Below, piece after piece: positions 51,237 to 60,509 of a DNA stretch of 62,554 nucleotides. This DNA comes from Candidatus Omnitrophota bacterium. Its GTDB lineage: Bacteria > Omnitrophota > Gorgyraeia > Velamenicoccales > Velamenicoccaceae. Numbering within the stretch: the stretch's first letter is position 1; each line of letters opens with the position of its first letter. Position numbers and translations under genes: made by a program. The stretch spans positions 1 to 62,554 of the forward strand of contig JAGVOQ010000020.1 in the NCBI GenBank assembly GCA_020052645.1. The letters are read 5' to 3'. A model generated the notes under the pieces. That model did not search any database, had not been told where the DNA came from, and saw nothing but the letters and a program-made list of their open reading frames with translations.

Positions 51237-52028
51237 ATGATTTTCAAGAGAAACTTCTATATTGCCATTGGCGCAAAAATTGTAAATTTTATTCATTTTT
51301 TTGGCGGTCTTTTTAGTCTTGCTGTCCAAACTTTTATCCAGATCCCTGCTAAGCCTTATGGGGCCAAACGTATTTTTGAGCAAGCTAAGAAAATCGGTGT
51401 TGATAGTTTACCGATTGTTTCACTTGTTTCGTTTTTTTTAGGACTGATCTTGGCGCTTCAAACTGCCTACATCATGCAGAAGATGTCGAGCGAAATCTAT
51501 ATTGCCTCGATCGTCGCGGCGTCATTAACGCGGGAACTGGGGCCGGTGATCACGGCTTTGATCGTGGCCGGACGCTGTGGGGCCGGCATCACCGCGGAAC
51601 TTGGGACCATGACCGTGACAGAACAGGTTGATGCCTTAGTGACCTTAGGCTCTAACCCGATCAAATATCTGGTTGTTCCGCGGTATTTGGCCGTGACGTT
51701 CATGTTGCCTATTTTAACGATTTTTGCCAACGCTATAGGAATTTATGGCGGTTATCTTCTTTGCGTTAATCGTTTGAGCATTCGCTCGAACACCTATATC
51801 AGCATGACGTTTCAGTCCTTGGTCTATAAAGATGTGTTTACGGGCTTGATTAAGACTTTCTTCTTTGGCATGATTATTGCACTGGTCGCCTGTTATGAGG
51901 GTTTGGCTGTTCGGGGCGGTGCTGAAGGTGTTGGAAAAGCGACAACGAAGTCTGTTGTCAGCACGTTTATTTTGATTATTATCGCTGACTGTTTCTTTAC
52001 GGCCTTATTTTACTTTTTCTGGGTTTAG
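51237..52028 (+). CDS. mlaE: Mla ABC transporter permease
   Basis: 263 residues, about six helices. It carries MlaE family text: SLVSFFLGLILALQTAYIM, LTRELGPVITALIVAGRCGAG (about 97-117), EQVDALVTLGSNPIKYLVVPR and a late CYEGLAVRGGAEGVG. It forms the inner-membrane part of the MCE phospholipid transport system that maintains the outer membrane. It begins 21 bp after clpC and is followed closely by mlaF. Confidence 0.9.
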   Translation: MIFKRNFYIAIGAKIVNFIHFFGGLFSLAVQTFIQIPAKPYGAKRIFEQAKKIGVDSLPIVSLVSFFLGLILALQTAYIMQKMSSEIYIASIVAASLTRELGPVITALIVAGRCGAGITAELGTMTVTEQVDALVTLGSNPIKYLVVPRYLAVTFMLPILTIFANAIGIYGGYLLCVNRLSIRSNTYISMTFQSLVYKDVFTGLIKTFFFGMIIALVACYEGLAVRGGAEGVGKATTKSVVSTFILIIIADCFFTALFYFFWV

Positions 52029-52042
52029 GAGAGTTTAATGTT

Positions 52043-52825
52043 ATGCCAATGATCGAATTGATCGATGTCTCTAAAAATTTTAATGGTCGGCAAATCCTTG
52101 ACCATATGAATTTAAATGTAGATGAAGGAGAGACAAAAGTCATCATCGGCAGGTCTGGCGTTGGGAAAAGTGTGACGCTTAAACATATCGTGCGTTTACT
52201 TGAGCCTGATCAAGGTATTGTTAAAGTTGAGGGCAAGAATGTGCTTACTTTGACAGGTAAGGATTTAAACGAGTTGCATATGAATATCGGCCTGGTCTTT
52301 CAAGGTGGGGCTCTTTTTGATTCGTTGACGGTTGGAGAAAACGTCGGCTTTATGTTTCGAGAGCACTCAAGTCTTAAGGCGTCTGAAATTGAGGGTCGTG
52401 TTAAGGAGTCGTTGGCACTGGTCGGACTTTATAATATTGAAAATTACATGCCTTCGGATTTAAGCGGCGGAATGAAAAAGCGTGTGGCATTGGCCCGTGC
52501 CATTTGTACGAGACCTAAGATCATTCTCTATGATGAACCGACAACCGGAGTGGACCCCATCACGGCGGATGCCATCAATCTTTTGATCGATGAACTTCAC
52601 GATAAATTAAAAGTGACCTCGATCGTCGTGACGCACGATATGCGCAGCGCCTATAAGGTGGCTGACCGTATCGCTATGTTGTATGAGGGGCGCATCATCG
52701 CGGAGGGAACGCCGGATGAAATCAGGTATTCGCATAATGCGTATGTGCATCAATTCATTACAGGAGCGGCCAACGGACCTATCACGGAAGGCCAAAGTTC
52801 TATTTTAAAGAATACGGAAGGATAG
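52043..52825 (+). CDS. mlaF: Mla ABC transporter ATPase
   Basis: 260 residues. Walker A GRSGVGKSVTLKHI (about 36-49), signature LSGGMKKRVALARAICTRP and Walker B IILYDEPTTGVDP are intact; the GGMKKR form is typical of MlaF/Ttg2A. It powers the MlaE permease. It is separated from mlaD by a structured leader, which is unusual since these are normally contiguous. Confidence 0.92.
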   Translation: MPMIELIDVSKNFNGRQILDHMNLNVDEGETKVIIGRSGVGKSVTLKHIVRLLEPDQGIVKVEGKNVLTLTGKDLNELHMNIGLVFQGGALFDSLTVGENVGFMFREHSSLKASEIEGRVKESLALVGLYNIENYMPSDLSGGMKKRVALARAICTRPKIILYDEPTTGVDPITADAINLLIDELHDKLKVTSIVVTHDMRSAYKVADRIAMLYEGRIIAEGTPDEIRYSHNAYVHQFITGAANGPITEGQSSILKNTEG

Positions 52826-52827
52826 AG

Positions 52828-52991
52828 CTCCTCGTTTAAGCACTTGTAAATTTCCGCCAGGGCAAGCCGGCTGGAAATTTACAGCGTAAACTTCGGAGTT
52901 AATCCAGAAGGGATAGTCCTTACTGGTTCCAAATAAAGGAAGGGACTAATTTTGTTAAGAAAAATTACCTTAATATGGACAAAATGAAGGA
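52828..52991 (+). promoter_or_regulatory. Structured leader element before mlaD
   Basis: CTCC (52828-52831) with GGAG (52895-52898); GTAAATTTCC (52846-52855) with GGAAATTTAC (52873-52882); an inserted hairpin module (CCAGAAGGGATAGTCC to GGGACTA) as before the PEGA gene; then ATTTTGT (52949-52955) with ACAAAAT (52979-52985) and the ribosome site AAGGAG. Confidence 0.6.
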
Positions 52992-52999
52992 GAATCATT

Positions 53000-53653
53000 A
53001 TGGCGGATAAAACTAGATCATTAGAGCTAAAAGTAGGTATTTTTGTTTTTATCGGTCTTGTCATTCTTACTTATTTTGTTTTGATGATCGGAGATTTTAA
53101 GCTTATGAAACACGGGTATCATATTAAAACAGTATTCGGTTTTGCCAATGGCATTAAGGTTGGCGCGCCTTTACGTTTAGCCGGCGTTGATGTGGGGGAA
53201 GTCAAAGAGATTAGGCTCGCGCATGAGAAAGATGGAGCGACAATAGTTTTTCTCACCGCCTGGGTCGAGAGTGAAATAAAAATTCCTAAAGATTCACGCG
53301 CTTGGGTTAACACTCTAGGGTTGTTGGGCGAGAAATATTTGGAAGTTATCCCCGGCAAAGACTACCAGAATATTTTGAAAGAGAACGATATTCTTTTGGG
53401 AGAAGATCCGACCTCGGTTCAGGAGGTGACAGATCTGGTCAAAGATATCGCTCTTCAGGCCAAGGCAACTTTGTCGAATCTTCAATCGACGTTATCGAAT
53501 ACGGATGCTGTTTTAAAGGATTTGCATGAGGGCCGGGGGACGATCGGCAAGCTTTTTACCGACGACAGGCTCTATACAGATATTGAGGAGATGTTCGCGG
53601 ATTTAAAAAAGCATCCCTGGAAACTGCTTTATAGGCCTAAAGAAGCTAACTAA
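53000..53653 (+). CDS. mlaD: Mla MCE-domain protein
   Basis: 217 residues with a membrane helix (about 10-32) and an MCE domain (about 40-120; KTVFGFANGIKVGAPLRLAGVDVGEVKEI). A coiled-coil C-terminus (about 145-200) follows. It forms the hexameric periplasmic lipid-binding ring attached to MlaEF. AAGGAG precedes the ATG. Confidence 0.88.
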   Translation: MADKTRSLELKVGIFVFIGLVILTYFVLMIGDFKLMKHGYHIKTVFGFANGIKVGAPLRLAGVDVGEVKEIRLAHEKDGATIVFLTAWVESEIKIPKDSRAWVNTLGLLGEKYLEVIPGKDYQNILKENDILLGEDPTSVQEVTDLVKDIALQAKATLSNLQSTLSNTDAVLKDLHEGRGTIGKLFTDDRLYTDIEEMFADLKKHPWKLLYRPKEAN

Positions 53654-53743
53654 GGGTTGAGGCTTTTTAATTTTAACAAGTCTGTTCCATTATGATGGCT
53701 TATTCATTAAGCCATTTTTTGGTTTTAGTTATTAGGGGTTCCT

Positions 53744-55123
53744 ATGGTAAGAATAGCGAAAATTAAATCTGCTTTTGTTTGCCAAAACTGCGGATACAGC
53801 TCGGCAAAATGGGTTGGGAAGTGCCCTGATTGTTCGAGTTGGAATTCTTTGGTGGAAGAGGAGACTACGGTAAGGCCACGAACACAAGGAACGGGTCTTG
53901 CAAATGAGCCGGTGCTTCTTCACAGTGTTAAATCTATGGAAGAAGAGCGCATGAGAATTAATGTGGGCGAGCTCGATCGCGTTCTTGGCGGCGGATTGGT
54001 GCGCGGTTCGGTTGTTTTGGTAGGTGGAGACCCGGGAATAGGTAAGTCTACTATATGTCTGCAGCTTTCGCATAACCTGGCTGAAACGGGAAAAAAGATT
54101 CTTTATTGTAGCGGAGAGGAATCCGTTCAGCAAACGAAGATGCGCGCTGATCGGTTGGGCGCAGCCGGCTCGGATAAATTTTATATCGTTAACGCGACGG
54201 ATATCGATGCGGTTGTGGAGTTTATTAAAAAATTTTTGCCGGATGTTGTCGTGATCGATTCCATACAAGTGGTGTACACCTCTTTATTGTCGTCGAGTGC
54301 AGGAAGCGTTGGCCAGGTCCGGGAGTGTGCTAGTATTTTGACGCAGCTAGCTAAGAAAACCGGGATTTCCGTGATTCTCGTCGGGCATGTGACTAAAGAA
54401 GGTACGTTGGCAGGTCCGAGAGTCCTGGAGCATATCGTCGATACGGTGCTTTATTTTGAAGGAGAGCGGTTTTCTAATTACAGGGTGTTAAGGGCGATAA
54501 AAAATAGATTCGGTTCAACGAATGAGATCGGTGTTTTTCAAATGGTTTCTTCAGGCCTTGCGGAAGTTAAAAATCCTTCAGAGATTTTTTTAGCGGAACG
54601 GCCTAAAGAGGTTTCGGGTTCAGCCGTTGTCCCCATTCTAGAAGGGTCGCGTCCTGTTTTGGTTGAGATCCAGGCGCTTGTGACAAAAGCGAATTTCGGC
54701 ATTACACGTCGCAAGGCTCAAGGGCTTGACCATAATCGTTTAAGTCTGCTCGTCGCAGTTTTAGAAAAAAGAGGAAATCTGAAATTATTCGATAAAGATA
54801 TTTTCGTTAATGTTGTCGGAGGCATGAAGATCGAGGATCCCGCGGTTGATTTGGCGGTTTGTTTGAGTATCGCCTCAAGTAATTTTGATAAGGTTATTCC
54901 TTTTGATACAGTTGTGTTGGGTGAGGTGGGTCTGGCTTCAGAAATACGAAGCATAACCAATGCGACGCTTCGCATCAATGAAGCGCGCAAGCTTGGATTT
55001 AAGCGATGCATTTTGCCTTTGACTAATTATCAGGCGGCTAAGTCAGAAGGCCAAGAAGATATGAAGCTCGTCCCCGCATCCGACTTAGGCGATGTTTTTT
55101 ATAATCTATGGAAGGAGATCTGA
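53744..55123 (+). CDS. radA: DNA repair protein RadA
   Basis: 459 residues: an N-terminal zinc finger (CQNCGYSS...CPDCSSWNS, about 10-32), a RecA-like core with Walker A GGDPGIGKST (about 95-104) and the KNRFGSTNEIG motif (about 251), and a C-terminal Lon-protease-like domain. RadA is a branch-migration helicase. In Firmicutes radA directly follows clpC; here the mla genes lie between. Confidence 0.93.
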   Translation: MVRIAKIKSAFVCQNCGYSSAKWVGKCPDCSSWNSLVEEETTVRPRTQGTGLANEPVLLHSVKSMEEERMRINVGELDRVLGGGLVRGSVVLVGGDPGIGKSTICLQLSHNLAETGKKILYCSGEESVQQTKMRADRLGAAGSDKFYIVNATDIDAVVEFIKKFLPDVVVIDSIQVVYTSLLSSSAGSVGQVRECASILTQLAKKTGISVILVGHVTKEGTLAGPRVLEHIVDTVLYFEGERFSNYRVLRAIKNRFGSTNEIGVFQMVSSGLAEVKNPSEIFLAERPKEVSGSAVVPILEGSRPVLVEIQALVTKANFGITRRKAQGLDHNRLSLLVAVLEKRGNLKLFDKDIFVNVVGGMKIEDPAVDLAVCLSIASSNFDKVIPFDTVVLGEVGLASEIRSITNATLRINEARKLGFKRCILPLTNYQAAKSEGQEDMKLVPASDLGDVFYNLWKEI

Positions 55124-55126
55124 TTT

Positions 55127-56137
55127 ATGAATATGACTATGCTTTTTATCCGTATTCTTTTTATTCTCTGCAGTACGATTGTTGGTTATCAGGTTGGTGA
55201 CGTTAACAATTTTAATATTTTTTGGTCATCAAGCGGCGGTTTTATCTTTGGTGTCCTTATCATCGCTTTGGAGGCGGGGATGCGCGGCATCTCTGTGCGA
55301 GGGCTTTCCAGCGCTGTTTTCGGCCTTATGCTCGGCTTGATCATTGCTCGATTTATGTCCGCGGCTCTATTCGCTTTATTCCCGCTGGATAAATCCATGA
55401 AGGACATTACATCGTATCTGTTGACGCTCTCGTTTTCTTATCTTGGGATGGCGATAGCGCTGCGCGGCAGGGATGAATTTAATTTAATCATTCCCTATGT
55501 TAAATTCCGCAGGCAAGACGAAAAAACGGATACGATTGTTTTGGATACCAGCGCCATCATTGACGGCCGTATCGTCGACATTATGAAAACTTCTTTTATA
55601 GACGCGCGTTTGGTTGTGCCCCGTTTTGTTTTAAAAGAACTTCAGACGATCGCGGATTCCTCGGATTCCATTAAGCGTCAACGCGGGCGACGAGGTTTAG
55701 AAATTCTTCATATGATCCAGAGCGATAAGCGTTTTAATCTGGTCGTTCATGAAGAGGATTTTCCTGATACGCGCGATGTCGACGGCAAACTGGTGCGTTT
55801 AGGCAAGCTTTTAGAGGCTAAGATTATCACCGTTGATTTTAATTTAAATCGCATTTCTGAGCTTCAAGGTGTTAAAGTTTTAAATGTCAATGAATTGTCT
55901 AATGCGCTCAAGTCCGTTGTTTTGCCGGGAGAAGCAATAGAGGTTAAGTGCATTAAAGAAGGTAAGGAGCATAATCAGGCGGTGGCCTATTTGGAAGATG
56001 GAACGATGGTTGTTGTGGAAGAGGCGCGGCGTTTGCTCGGCCAATCCGTTCATGTGGTTGTGACGTCGGTGCTACAAACACAGGCCGGCCGTATGGTTTT
56101 TGCGAAGTTGGAAAATCAAATAAATCACAGTAAATAA
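55127..56137 (+). CDS. PIN/TRAM domain protein, YacL-type
   Basis: 336 residues: four N-terminal membrane helices (about 5-115), a PIN nuclease-like domain with DTSAIIDGRIVDI (about 139-151) and further acidic residues (DVDGKLV, ITVDFN), and a C-terminal TRAM domain (about 265-325) that binds RNA. It matches B. subtilis YacL, also located next to radA and ispD. Presumed to be a membrane-attached ribonuclease; substrate unknown. It starts 3 bp after radA. Confidence 0.88.
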   Translation: MNMTMLFIRILFILCSTIVGYQVGDVNNFNIFWSSSGGFIFGVLIIALEAGMRGISVRGLSSAVFGLMLGLIIARFMSAALFALFPLDKSMKDITSYLLTLSFSYLGMAIALRGRDEFNLIIPYVKFRRQDEKTDTIVLDTSAIIDGRIVDIMKTSFIDARLVVPRFVLKELQTIADSSDSIKRQRGRRGLEILHMIQSDKRFNLVVHEEDFPDTRDVDGKLVRLGKLLEAKIITVDFNLNRISELQGVKVLNVNELSNALKSVVLPGEAIEVKCIKEGKEHNQAVAYLEDGTMVVVEEARRLLGQSVHVVVTSVLQTQAGRMVFAKLENQINHSK

Positions 56138-56195
56138 ATTTTAAACATTTTCTTTTATACCTCGCGCCCTATAAGCCTGAGCCTTTGAAAGGCGC

Positions 56196-56237
56196 GCCTG
56201 CTTGCCGGCCTTCGGCTTTGCCGCGAAGCGAGCAGGC
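56196..56237. repeat. GC-rich intergenic hairpin
   Basis: GCCTGCTTGC (56196-56205) pairs with GCGAGCAGGC (56228-56237, one G-U), with inner GCC/GGC pairing. It lies in the 200-bp gap before ispD. No T run follows, so it is not a clear terminator. Confidence 0.5.
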
Positions 56238-56338
56238 AGGGATGGTTGTGGCCGCTTAGGCATTTCGCCTTAAAGGAATCCTTAGACTAAAGCCTTAGTT
56301 GGGCTCTGTTTAATAAGAGTTTTTTGACTAATAAAAAA

Positions 56339-57052
56339 ATGGGACTAAATAATAAAATTACAGCTCTTGTGCCTGCGGCGGGTTCTGGACTCAGGATGAA
56401 TCTCAAGTCTTTGAAGTCTTTGGTTCTTGTTAAGGATAAGCCGATCATTATGCACACGCTTGAGGTGCTTCATTCACATCCCTTGATCGATGAAATTGTT
56501 TTGATTTTTAATAAAGAAGAGCTGGAGACAGCCAGGGGCTTGGTTAAGGAATATAACCTGACTAAGGTTTCCAGGGTTATCGGAGGCGGCGCAACACGGA
56601 AAGAATCTGTCCGCAACGGCCTGGAAGTCGTTGATACAAAAACAAAATTTGTTCTTATCCATGATGGGGTGAGGCCTTTTGTTGATCACGCGAGCATTAC
56701 GAGAGTTGTTGAGGCGGCAATTGATAGCGGAGCCGCTATTTTAGGCGTTCCTGTTAAATCTACGATCAAAAGGGTTGGGCCTCATCAAGAGATCGATGCG
56801 ACATTAAAACGCGATCAGCTCTGGGAAATTCAAACGCCTCAGGTATTTGAGCGTGAGTTGATACAAAAGGCATATCTGCGCGCCGCCAAACACGCGGTGC
56901 CTGATGACGCGGCACTGGTTGAGCTCATGGGAAAAAAGATTAAGGTTGTTTTAGGGTCTTATTTTAACATTAAGATTACAACGCAGGAAGATCTTGTCTT
57001 TGCGGATGCGATTGCAAGTATTAGGGCAAAAGAAGGTTCAAAAGTACAATAG
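56339..57052 (+). CDS. ispD: 2-C-methyl-D-erythritol 4-phosphate cytidylyltransferase
   Basis: About 237 residues. The nucleotide-binding LVPAAGSGLRM (about 9-19), VLVKDKPIIMHTL, GGATRKESVRNGL (about 81-93), HDGVRPFV (about 108-115) and QTPQVFE match IspD. It makes CDP-methylerythritol in the MEP isoprenoid pathway. The N-terminal start is uncertain; TTG at 56324 adds five residues. It is followed by ispF, as in many Firmicutes. Confidence 0.9.
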   Translation: MGLNNKITALVPAAGSGLRMNLKSLKSLVLVKDKPIIMHTLEVLHSHPLIDEIVLIFNKEELETARGLVKEYNLTKVSRVIGGGATRKESVRNGLEVVDTKTKFVLIHDGVRPFVDHASITRVVEAAIDSGAAILGVPVKSTIKRVGPHQEIDATLKRDQLWEIQTPQVFERELIQKAYLRAAKHAVPDDAALVELMGKKIKVVLGSYFNIKITTQEDLVFADAIASIRAKEGSKVQ

Positions 57053-57112
57053 TCAAAAAGTCAAAAGTGAACCTTGTGACTTTTAAACATGTGACCTTTG
57101 AACAAAAAATTT

Positions 57113-57598
57113 ATGTTTAAAGTCGGTATTGGTTATGATATTCACCGCTTGGTCCCAAAAAGGAAGCTTGTCTTGGGTGGCATAAGGATTAAGCATGCAA
57201 AAGGTCTTTTGGGGCACTCAGATGCGGACGTGCTTTTGCATGCTATTTGCGACGCGCTTTTAGGGGCTGTGGGTGTTCCTGACATTGGGCATCAATTCCC
57301 TGACGCTGATGTGAAGTATAAAAATATTTCAAGCCTTAAGCTCTTGAAAAAAGTTGAAGCCATTATTTCTAAAAAAGGCTATTGCGCGGATCACGTTGAT
57401 GCAATGATATTGTGCGAGGCTCCTCGGATATCTAAATATAGGGAAAAGATGAAGGCGCGTATCTCAAAGGTTTTAAAAATTAAAAAAGACCAAGTTTCCA
57501 TAAAAGCAACGACACATGAAGGTGTGGGAGCTATTGGCCGTCAGGAAGCGATTGCGGCAATGGCTGTTTGCCTGATACAAATGCGGAGGCCGTCGTGA
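57113..57598 (+). CDS. ispF: 2-C-methyl-D-erythritol 2,4-cyclodiphosphate synthase
   Basis: About 161 residues. GIGYDIHRL (about 5-13) gives the Asp and His of the metal site; [19 protein letters not shown] and [20 protein letters not shown] are family marks. It forms the cyclodiphosphate of the MEP pathway. No strong ribosome site is visible. The stop overlaps cysE by 4 bp (GTGA). Confidence 0.92.
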   Translation: MFKVGIGYDIHRLVPKRKLVLGGIRIKHAKGLLGHSDADVLLHAICDALLGAVGVPDIGHQFPDADVKYKNISSLKLLKKVEAIISKKGYCADHVDAMILCEAPRISKYREKMKARISKVLKIKKDQVSIKATTHEGVGAIGRQEAIAAMAVCLIQMRRPS

Positions 57599-58281
57599 GC
57601 GATTTATTAAGTCTATTACTTATATTGGTCAGCCTGGTGTTGGTTTGGATCATTGTGATTCTTTTGGGATTTCGAAAAGAGATCGATGCTGTTTTTGAGC
57701 GTGATCCCGCGGCTCGTACGTACATAGAGGTTGTGCTTTTGTATTCCGGATTGCATGCGATCGTTATGTACAGGATCGCTCATTTTTTACTTTTGATCCG
57801 GATCCCTTTTGTTCCCCGTTTTTTGTCGCAGCTGGCGAAATTTTTTACAGGCATTGAAATCCACCCAGGTGCCAAGATCGGTCAAAGTTTATTCATTGAT
57901 CATGGCATGGGCGTTGTTATCGGCGAAACTTCGGTCGTGGGCAACAATGTGACACTTTATCAGGGCGTGACGTTGGGAGGGACAGGGAAAGAAAAAGGAA
58001 AGCGCCACCCTAATATTGAGGATAATGTGGTGATTGGCACAGGCGCTAAAATCCTAGGGAATATTACGATCAAAGAGAGTTCATACATCGGAGCTAACGC
58101 AGTTGTTGTTAAAGACGTCCCTGCGAATTCGACCGTGGTGGGTGTTCCGGGGCGTATCACCAAGCAAGACGGAAAAAAAATTGAAACGGCCCTTGATCAT
58201 GTTCATGTGCTGGATCCTATAAAACAATCTTTAGAAGAGTTGGAAGATCGGATCGCTCGATTGGAAAAGAAGAGTTCCTAA
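57595..58281 (+). CDS. cysE: Serine O-acetyltransferase with N-terminal hydrophobic segment
   Basis: 228 residues from GTG, with GGAGG 5 nt upstream. The hexapeptide-repeat domain carries [22 protein letters not shown] and [16 protein letters not shown], typical of CysE, which acetylates serine for cysteine synthesis. Unlike common CysE, the first about 24 residues are one hydrophobic stretch ([20 protein letters not shown]) before the usual [14 protein letters not shown], suggesting a membrane anchor. cysS follows, so cysteine supply and use are linked. Tail residues 200-228 are an acidic coil. Confidence 0.9.
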   Translation: MSDLLSLLLILVSLVLVWIIVILLGFRKEIDAVFERDPAARTYIEVVLLYSGLHAIVMYRIAHFLLLIRIPFVPRFLSQLAKFFTGIEIHPGAKIGQSLFIDHGMGVVIGETSVVGNNVTLYQGVTLGGTGKEKGKRHPNIEDNVVIGTGAKILGNITIKESSYIGANAVVVKDVPANSTVVGVPGRITKQDGKKIETALDHVHVLDPIKQSLEELEDRIARLEKKSS

Positions 58282-58282
58282 T

Positions 58283-59728
58283 ATGCCTTTAGTCATTTAT
58301 AATTCCTTAACAAAAAGAAAAGAGTTGTTCGAGCCGCTGTTCCCGCTTGAGATCAGGATGTATACCTGCGGGGTAACAGTTTATGATGATTGCCATGTAG
58401 GCCATGCACGCAGCCTTTTCATCTTTGATTGTTTCAAGCGCTTTATGGAATACAGCGGTTACCAGGTAAAGCTTGTGCGCAATATTACCGATGTCGACGA
58501 TAAAATTATCAATCGCGCGAAACAAGAAGGCGTTTCTTTTGAGGAGATCCAGAACCGCTATATTAAAAATTATTCCCGGGATTTAAAGGATTTGGAAATT
58601 GATCAGGCTGATTTTGAGCCTCGCGCCACTGAGAATGTTCATTTTATGGTGGGGCATATCCGTATGCTGATAGAGAAGGGGCATGCGTATGAGGTTGACG
58701 GTGATGTTTATTTTTCCGTGCGTTCGTTTCCTACCTATGGACAGCTTTCGGGACAGGGTTTGGATGAGATGCTGACGGCTGTGCGCATTGAGAAAGACGA
58801 AAAGAAAAAAGATCCCCTGGATTTTGCTCTTTGGAAAAAATCAAAAGAGGGAGAACCTGCTTGGGAAAGTCCTTGGGGACGAGGTCGCCCGGGATGGCAT
58901 ATCGAATGCTCAACCATGAGCATGAGGTATTTACGAAGCGAAACGCTGGATATCCACGCCGGAGGGCGTGATCTTATATTTCCGCACCATGAAAATGAGA
59001 TCGCGCAGTCTGAGGCGTTGACAGGGCAGAAGTTCGCACGGTATTGGATGCACCATGGCCTCTTGACTATCGATGGACATAAAATGTCTAAGTCTTTAGG
59101 GAATTTTGTCACGATCCAGGACGCGCTTAAAAAATATCCCGCGAATATCTTAAAGCTTTTCTTCTTAGGAGCTCACTATGGATCTTCCATGGATTTTAGT
59201 TTTTCTGCACTGGAAAAGACAAAAAAAGGATTTGAGAAAATCGAAGAATTTTTTAATAAAGTTGAGATCTTAAAGAGTAAAACTGTTTTAAGTGTTTCAC
59301 AAGAGGAGTCTTGGAAGCAAGACGTGCATCTTAAAGAAGAAGAATTTCAGGCAGCTCTTAATGACGACTTTAACACGGCCCAGGGTCTTGCGGTTTTATT
59401 CGAGCTTTTGAATATGGGGAATAAATTTTTAGCGGATCCTTCCGGATTAAAGGCGGCCCTGCATGTTAAGGATGTCTTGGTAGAGTTAGGGGCTGTTTTA
59501 GGGCTTCGTTTAAAATCTAGTAATTCTGTCAGGGATGTCGACGCCCAGCGCATTAAAATTTTAGACTCAAATTCCCCCGGATTAGAAGAGAGTGAAGTAA
59601 CGCGTCTGATCGCTGAAAGAAAAGAAGCGAGGGCTTGCAAAGATTTTAAAAAGGCCGATGAAATCCGGGATTATTTAAAGAAAAACGGTATTGTTTTAGA
59701 AGATACGGAAAAGAATTTACCCCGTTAG
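58283..59728 (+). CDS. cysS: Cysteinyl-tRNA synthetase
   Basis: 481 residues. The HIGH-like HVGHARS (about 38-44), the zinc ligands Cys29 and those in WHIECSTMS (about 205-213) with HHENE, and KMSKSLGN (about 266-273) are complete. A C-terminal anticodon region follows. The last residues (LPR) and the stop codon lie inside the palindromic miniature element, so an insertion reset the end of the protein. Confidence 0.95.
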   Translation: MPLVIYNSLTKRKELFEPLFPLEIRMYTCGVTVYDDCHVGHARSLFIFDCFKRFMEYSGYQVKLVRNITDVDDKIINRAKQEGVSFEEIQNRYIKNYSRDLKDLEIDQADFEPRATENVHFMVGHIRMLIEKGHAYEVDGDVYFSVRSFPTYGQLSGQGLDEMLTAVRIEKDEKKKDPLDFALWKKSKEGEPAWESPWGRGRPGWHIECSTMSMRYLRSETLDIHAGGRDLIFPHHENEIAQSEALTGQKFARYWMHHGLLTIDGHKMSKSLGNFVTIQDALKKYPANILKLFFLGAHYGSSMDFSFSALEKTKKGFEKIEEFFNKVEILKSKTVLSVSQEESWKQDVHLKEEEFQAALNDDFNTAQGLAVLFELLNMGNKFLADPSGLKAALHVKDVLVELGAVLGLRLKSSNSVRDVDAQRIKILDSNSPGLEESEVTRLIAERKEARACKDFKKADEIRDYLKKNGIVLEDTEKNLPR

Positions 59729-59841
59729 AGAAAGCCGCTGACTTTATGTCAACGGTTATCCAGTGATAAAGCTGACGGTGATTTAAGACATCAGTTAAGC
59801 GCAAACCGTTAGAGAACGAAGTTCTCTAACGGGGTTTACTA
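59716..59841 (+). mobile_element. Palindrome-ended miniature element, long form
   Basis: About 120 bp with CCCCGTTAGAG and CTCTAACGGGG ends flanked by TTTAC, reverse-complementary to 4271-4394. The right end contains the GAACGAAGTTC palindrome that is the short form. The left end overlaps the last codons of cysS. Confidence 0.8.
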
Positions 59842-59858
59842 CAATAAAAAGGAAGGCC

Positions 59859-60509
59859 ATGAGGGGTACGTTTATCACTTTAGAGGGTCCTGAAAAGAGC
59901 GGTAAAAGCACTCAGATACGTTTGTTAAGCCTTGCTTTGAAAAAAAGAGGATTTAAAACATTGTTTGTTCGAGAACCTGGGTCGACGAAGATCGGAGAGA
60001 AGATCCGTCGGATCCTTTTGGATAAAAAGCATAATGAGATGTCTGTTTTGACTGAGATGATGTTGTATATGTCGGCTCGGGCTCAATTGGTTGATCAGGT
60101 GATTCGTCCAGCGTTAGAAAAAGGCATGATTGTTCTTTGTGATCGTTTTCTGGATTCTACCCTGGCTTATCAGGGGTTTGGATGCGGTTTGGATGTTGCG
60201 TTGATTAAAAATGTCGGTCGTATCGCTATCGGCGATGTCGAGCCGGATTTAACGCTTTTATTGGATTTTTGGAAGAGTGGGGAGTATCTAAGAAATCATA
60301 AGACCCCTGACAGGATTGAAATGCGGTCTTGTGTGTTTCATCAAAAAGTCAAAAAAGGATATTTTGCTCTAGCACGTCGGGAACCTCAAAGAATTAAGAT
60401 CATTCGGGTTCAAAAAGATATCGACAAAACTCAAAAAACTATTCAGGAGGTAGTTTTAAAGTGTCTTTTCAAGAAGTCATCGGCCAAGAAGCCGCCATTG
60501 CGCAGCTGA
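59859..60509 (+). CDS. tmk: Thymidylate kinase
   Basis: 216 residues. P-loop TLEGPEKSGKST (about 6-17) differs slightly from the usual EGxDGxGKST; DRFLDSTLAYQGFG (about 94-107) and the DLTLLLDF segment fit Tmk. It phosphorylates dTMP to dTDP. GGAAGG lies 6 nt before the ATG. It overlaps holB by 49 bp in another frame. In Firmicutes tmk, holB and ricT also cluster. Confidence 0.85.
   Translation: MRGTFITLEGPEKSGKSTQIRLLSLALKKRGFKTLFVREPGSTKIGEKIRRILLDKKHNEMSVLTEMMLYMSARAQLVDQVIRPALEKGMIVLCDRFLDSTLAYQGFGCGLDVALIKNVGRIAIGDVEPDLTLLLDFWKSGEYLRNHKTPDRIEMRSCVFHQKVKKGYFALARREPQRIKIIRVQKDIDKTQKTIQEVVLKCLFKKSSAKKPPLRS

Noticed and set aside
56281-56323. Another omega-RNA-like end near ispD (CTTAGACTAAAGCCTTAG)
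   Set aside because: The repeated CCTTAG is direct rather than inverted, so it does not form the terminal stem.
57053-57112. Short GTCAAAAGTCAAAAGTGAAC-like direct repeats before ispF
   Set aside because: Only a few degenerate heptamers in AT-rich DNA; too short to call a regulatory array.
60461-60509. Frameshift between tmk and holB
   Set aside because: Both genes are full length; the 49-bp overlap is explained by the AGGAGG-GTG start of holB within tmk.
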